A DNA stretch of 64,000 nt from a virus. The DNA lies in IMG/VR virus record IMGVR_UViG_3300009514_000016, positions 16,186 to 80,185 of that record; one strand, written 5' to 3'. The first letter of the stretch is position 1. Each line of letters begins with the position of its first letter. The notes beneath the pieces are model-generated. The model searched no databases and was not told where the DNA came from. It saw only the letters and a program-made list of their open reading frames with translations. The translations under genes and the position numbers were made by a program. Shown here piece by piece: positions 60,650-64,000 of this stretch.

Positions 60650-60678
60650 CCCCATGTTTGAAACATAGGGCCATTATA
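60650..60678 (-). promoter_or_regulatory. Promoter plus 5'-end stem-loop before the HREDGPA operon
   Basis: TATAAT at 60673-60678; the transcript should start near 60667-60670 with CCCTATGTTT-C-AAACATGGGG (60650-60670), a 9-bp stem with one bulge. A stem-loop at the extreme 5' end is a known way to protect mRNA from decay. Confidence 0.55.
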
Positions 60679-60697
60679 CATGAGAATACTATTAGTC

Positions 60698-62239
60698 CTA
60701 TATCTCTTTGGGATTTATATCTTCGCTAAACATTAGCTGATCAAAATACGCCCCTAGATCATCAATAAATCTGGCATATTGAATGTCATTCATATTGCGG
60801 ATTTCATAACTAGACATTGCATTTGGTCTGTATAACGCTTGTTTAATTATTTCTTCAGGAAAGCCAATTTTTTGATAGAATCCCTCTAACAATCCGCGCT
60901 CAAATTTGTCTGGGTACTCTGTGTATGATATGGTTTTAGAGTCTTTATCCAAATAAGCGACATAAGTTTTAGATGAAGCAGGATCAAAAACAATAGGAGG
61001 CGTAATTAACGCGATATCAAATAAAGCAGCTAGTTCTGGCCTGCTCAATTCATTAATCGGTTTGGTTTTTTCATACATCTCTATAAATGTCTGGTCATTC
61101 ATATCTCTGACTGGCATGTCCCCATATCCATGCTGAGCATACAACTCCTGCAACATGGCCTGCTCTTGGGGACTCAACTCCCTATCAACTCCAGCGCATC
61201 CAGTGCTCAGAGTGCATGCTCCAATCATTATTAACAAAGCAGCAGCCCATTTCCTAACTGATTGGGCAGCATTCCCAAACATGCCTTTCAATTTATCAAA
61301 CCATCCTGTTTGTTTCGCTGTGTTCTCAACTGCAGAAACATCTTGAGGAGTGCTCTCGCCGTTTTCTGCAATCTTTTTCAGCCGCGAAATATATGAACTA
61401 GACAAAATAACTATTGATGGCTTAGACTTACTAACTAACAAATCCAATTTGTCAGCCTCCTCATGCAATCCTAGTTTATCCAATTTATTCGCAATTCTCA
61501 CAAGCTCGCTTAACACTGAAGCTCTGACTGGATATTTGCCGCCTCTTGGGATTTCCGCATGGTGCTCGTCTATTAGTCTCATTAGTTCCTCTCTGATATT
61601 TTCTTTATTAGATAACATTTCAGGAGTAACTGGCTTCCACACTTCACGCAACTTCCAGTTTTCTTCATCTGATCGGTCAATGTCAGGCATTAATGCCAAT
61701 TCTGATTTCTCTTGCTGAAATATCGGTTTTATTTTGAGTGCAGGCTCTTCTGGAAGCGGAGTAGCGCTTCCGCTTTCATCATAATTTTCTAGATACTCCA
61801 TCCATTTTTTATGATCTTCAATTTCTTCTGGAGTTGATTTGCGCTCTTTGATGTTGGGGTCATTAAATACAGTTACATACCCGCCATCGATGACTTTTTT
61901 AGTTTCTTTCGACCATTCATCGCGTTTATTATACTGAATAAGAGATATGCCTTGGTTAACTGAGTATAAGTAAGCAGGTCCATTGTCTCTGTGAATCATG
62001 TCGTCAACCCACCACACTAATTCTTTAATGCCTTCCCACAAATCTAAAGCCGCTGGTTTATCTCCGTCCCTGTGTTTTAATCCGTTTTTATAGTAAACTG
62101 TCGATCCGTTTTTCTCAATATAGGCCGGAAGATCGCCATCCCTATGGAGTTCCCCTTGTTCGTTTTTCCACTGTTTAGTTCCACGGCCAGTCACTGCGTC
62201 AGGATTCGCATTTACGGGATCGTTATAAGGATTTTCCAC
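60698..62239 (-). CDS. HREDGPA-repeat protein with an internal lipobox-like segment (513 aa)
   Basis: GTG start with GGAGA upstream. Residues 1-120: three repeat units (GELHRDGDLPAYI; GLKHRDGDKPAAL; MIHRDNGPAYLY). Residues 240-268: the LVRIANKLDKLGLHEEADKLD helix. Residues 318-350: KGMFGNAAQSVRKWAAALLIMIGACTLSTGC, an almost perfect lipoprotein signal, but in mid-protein. The last 160 residues form a helical domain ending NPKEI. Either this is a fusion in which the middle segment is a membrane helix, or a lipoprotein starts internally at Met320; a usable ribosome binding site for that is not clear. The first 65 residues match the protein starting at 63721. Confidence 0.75.
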   Translation of the reverse strand: MENPYNDPVNANPDAVTGRGTKQWKNEQGELHRDGDLPAYIEKNGSTVYYKNGLKHRDGDKPAALDLWEGIKELVWWVDDMIHRDNGPAYLYSVNQGISLIQYNKRDEWSKETKKVIDGGYVTVFNDPNIKERKSTPEEIEDHKKWMEYLENYDESGSATPLPEEPALKIKPIFQQEKSELALMPDIDRSDEENWKLREVWKPVTPEMLSNKENIREELMRLIDEHHAEIPRGGKYPVRASVLSELVRIANKLDKLGLHEEADKLDLLVSKSKPSIVILSSSYISRLKKIAENGESTPQDVSAVENTAKQTGWFDKLKGMFGNAAQSVRKWAAALLIMIGACTLSTGCAGVDRELSPQEQAMLQELYAQHGYGDMPVRDMNDQTFIEMYEKTKPINELSRPELAALFDIALITPPIVFDPASSKTYVAYLDKDSKTISYTEYPDKFERGLLEGFYQKIGFPEEIIKQALYRPNAMSSYEIRNMNDIQYARFIDDLGAYFDQLMFSEDINPKEI

Positions 62240-62566
62240 GAGACCAGTTCTCCATAAGGTTTTTATTCTATTTGTTTCTTTTTCCTAAGAATTCCTACAT
62301 ATTTTCACAAGATCTCCCAGTTCACAATTTTTTTGAGACCTATTTTTTTCAACTATGTTTTTTGCAATTTTAGACAATTATTCCACAACTCTAAAAATGC
62401 TGAAAATAACCACTTTTCGGCCAATCCCTTTTTCTTCAATTTCCAACAATTATTGCAATCCATTCCAGAAAAGGAAAGAAACCAAATCAGCCGAAAATAA
62501 AGATAACCTAAAAGAACTAGGAAACGAACAAATAATCAAAACCATAAATAAATTAGAACTAATATA
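62240..62566. other. Gene-poor divergent intergenic region
   Basis: A 327-bp AT-rich gap between divergent genes with several long T-runs (around 62328-62350). A 70-codon plus-strand frame (62355-62567) has no ribosome binding site, odd composition and a stop overlapping the next ATG. I do not call it a gene. Probably promoters and leader DNA for both sides; no box convincing enough to place. Confidence 0.5.
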
Positions 62567-63415
62567 ATGAACTGGATCCATAGATTCAAAGCTGCCCAAA
62601 TAACTCCGCATATGCAGGATTTCCATGATATTCTAGCTGTGGCAGCCGATATATTAGCCGAAAAAGGCCATACTGAATATGAATCCCAAGATATAACAGA
62701 TTTAATAAATAGTATAGAACCAATTGTGCGCCAAATAGTTGAACCACAAATAGCCAACCTAGAACAAGAAGTGCGAGACACGCTAAATAACCCTCCTCCT
62801 CGACCAGAAGAAGAAATACATCCAAATCAAATGCCTTCATATGAACCGCTGAAAGTAAAAGATATTGATATAGATAAAAATGTATCCATAGAAGTCTATG
62901 TAGAAAATAGTATCATGCCTGAACCAGATATTAGATTCGAATTAGACGGAGAATCATCTTTTTTGTATCTTCCATACAATGAAGAATTAGGATTAATAGA
63001 GCCATTCTCTGAAGATACAAAAAACAAAATATTCTCCCATATATTCTATCTAATAAAATACCATATCAATATGAATAGCGATACAATAAGTCAATTGCTG
63101 CAACGAAAAGATATGTACCCAGAAACTTATACTACAAATCAGGGGCTCCAAAAACTAATAGGAGAATTCAACCACCGAATCATACGCAATAGACGATCTA
63201 CTAGATCGCCATATAATAGACTTCTGTACCTAAAAGATGAATATCTAATAAATGTGCTAGAAAAATATGTCCCTGATAAAGTCGGCACAATTAGAAGCGG
63301 ACCATTTGATGGGATAAAAAATATAACCTATGAAGGAATAATGAGTCTACCTCAACCTGTGCTAATACATGTAATAAACTATATGAAAGACAAGATTAAT
63401 GGAAGTAAACAATGA
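62567..63415 (+). CDS. N-tagged hypothetical protein, paralogue of the 3.4-kb gene
   Basis: A 282-residue protein starting MNWIHRFKAAQITPH, a shorter tag. Residues 25-60 (AAADILAEKGHTEYESQDITDLINSI... with VVR-type continuation) match the protein at 3380, as does the C-terminal hydrophobic helix. A Pro-rich, acidic linker (NPPPRPEEEIHPNQMPSYEP) separates the first domain from the second. Function unknown. Stop and the next start overlap (ATGA). Confidence 0.74.
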   Translation: MNWIHRFKAAQITPHMQDFHDILAVAADILAEKGHTEYESQDITDLINSIEPIVRQIVEPQIANLEQEVRDTLNNPPPRPEEEIHPNQMPSYEPLKVKDIDIDKNVSIEVYVENSIMPEPDIRFELDGESSFLYLPYNEELGLIEPFSEDTKNKIFSHIFYLIKYHINMNSDTISQLLQRKDMYPETYTTNQGLQKLIGEFNHRIIRNRRSTRSPYNRLLYLKDEYLINVLEKYVPDKVGTIRSGPFDGIKNITYEGIMSLPQPVLIHVINYMKDKINGSKQ

Positions 63416-63714
63416 ACTGGTTAGATAAACTATACAATCAAATACGCAATAAACCTACACAAGAAGTAGATGACACCACAAAAGCAATGAGACAACAACG
63501 CAAAGCAGAGTTCTATGAGGCTTTGCCTAATGTCCCAGAAGAACATCGTGAAAAACTTGAAAAACTATTCAATGATACAGTAATGCGTGAATCTGGAGTG
63601 AATTGCCGATGCACGGGAGAAATGCTCCCTCTTGTAAAAATAACAGGATATGAATTAGGAATCAAACACCCAAAAGATCCAAATCCATTCTATTATGCAA
63701 TAGAGAGACAATAA
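63412..63714 (+). CDS. Small N-tagged-like protein (100 aa)
   Basis: Starts MNWLDKLYNQIRNK, the weakest member of the leader family. Helical, with GVNCRCTGEMLPLVKITGYELGI as a short ordered segment. Coupled to the gene before it by ATGA. Function unknown. Confidence 0.62.
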   Translation: MNWLDKLYNQIRNKPTQEVDDTTKAMRQQRKAEFYEALPNVPEEHREKLEKLFNDTVMRESGVNCRCTGEMLPLVKITGYELGIKHPKDPNPFYYAIERQ

Positions 63715-63720
63715 ATAAAA

Positions 63721-64000
63721 ATGAATAATTGGTATCTTAAATTCAATAAAACAGGCCAAAATTCTAATCCTTACAATCACCCTGATAACCAGGATTTCAC
63801 AGAAATAGATTCTGCTGGATGTAAGATTTGGAGAAATTCTGCAGGAAAAATCCACAGGGATGGCGACAAACCTGCCTATATTTATCCTGATGGATCAGCA
63901 TTTTATTACAAAGAAGATAAGCTTCACAGAGAAGGAGATAAGCCTGCTGTAATTTGGCCCAATGGAACAGTAGAGTATTTCAAAAACAATAAGCTTCACA
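63721..64000 (+). CDS. N-tagged HREDGPA-repeat protein (cut by window end)
   Basis: Partial. It begins MNNWYLKFNKTGQNSNPYNHP, a full N-terminal tag, then runs into repeat units GKIHRDGDKPAYIYPDGSAFYYKED and KLHREGDKPAVIWPNGTVEYFKNN. The stretch after the tag (NPYNHPDN...) matches the first residues of the 60.7-kb protein (NPYNDPVN), which lacks the tag. So the tag has been added to, or lost from, otherwise homologous proteins. The 3' end lies beyond base 64000. Confidence 0.78.
   Translation, partial: MNNWYLKFNKTGQNSNPYNHPDNQDFTEIDSAGCKIWRNSAGKIHRDGDKPAYIYPDGSAFYYKEDKLHREGDKPAVIWPNGTVEYFKNNKLH

Noticed and set aside
62355-62567. 70-codon plus-strand frame in the divergent intergenic region
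   Set aside because: No ribosome binding site, composition dominated by T-runs and AT-rich leader DNA, and its stop overlaps the next ATG.
62563-62568. TATAAT at the start of the tagged gene as its promoter
   Set aside because: The hexamer overlaps the ATG itself, so it cannot drive that gene from this position.
1-64000. CRISPR arrays
   Set aside because: No regularly spaced direct repeats were seen; the TnpB gene is not accompanied by an array.

Overview
The window looks like part of a large, AT-rich tailed-phage (probably jumbo-phage) genome. The support is a complete head-morphogenesis block: large terminase, portal, prohead protease with a long scaffold-like extension, a probable decoration protein and an HK97-type major capsid protein, all on the minus strand, with phage-encoded GroEL/GroES next to the terminase. 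I see no ribosomal, tRNA or central-metabolism genes. The host cannot be named. SufU- and McsA-type accessory genes are most familiar from Firmicutes-type bacteria, which is only a weak hint.

Layout. 0-1.6 kb: a TnpB-type nuclease gene without TnpA, flanked by hairpins. 1.7-4.4 kb: three plus-strand genes whose products start with the same MNNWY..F...AQ tag. 4.4-6.4 kb: minus-strand accessory genes with a shared C-terminal ..LEI tag. 6.5-9.2 kb: a methyltransferase and a Vsr/DUF559-like nuclease that share zinc-finger modules. 9.4-41 kb: the structural block, read from terminase (40.4 kb) toward capsid (9.4 kb). It contains a portal fused to a predicted nuclease, an NHL-propeller/jelly-roll protein, an inactive-looking trypsin-like domain fused to a SET domain, and an AT-hook protein with a histone-H1-like tail. 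41-43.4 kb: GroEL, GroES and a McsA-like protein, plus a degenerate terminase-like ATPase. 43.4-49.9 kb: small zinc-binding, membrane and SH3/KOW-like proteins, an HNH protein and a SLOG-family protein. 49.9-52.1 kb: CCA-adding enzyme and a small heat-shock protein. 52.1-62.2 kb: accessory region with a beta-class methyltransferase, a zincin lipoprotein, a 2OG-Fe(II) oxygenase, SufU, and an expanded family of HREDGPA-repeat proteins. 62.6-64 kb: more N-tagged plus-strand genes, the last cut by the window end.

Two genome-wide patterns stand out. First, about nine proteins start with an N-terminal tag (MNNWYxKFxKxAQ), and a separate set of fifteen ends with a C-terminal tag ([Y/F/W]xx[L/I]E[I/L]-COOH). 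No protein has both clear tags. They look like two addressing or processing signals used by one virus: I infer that the N-tag is a capsid-targeting or protease-processed leader, and the role of the C-tag is unknown. Second, many minus-strand transcription units start at a GTATAAT box. In at least three genes the box lies exactly 5 nt before the ATG, which implies leaderless mRNAs; elsewhere genes have GGAG-type ribosome binding sites.

Function names rest on motif reading by eye, without database searches. Many genes remain unrecognised and are described as such.
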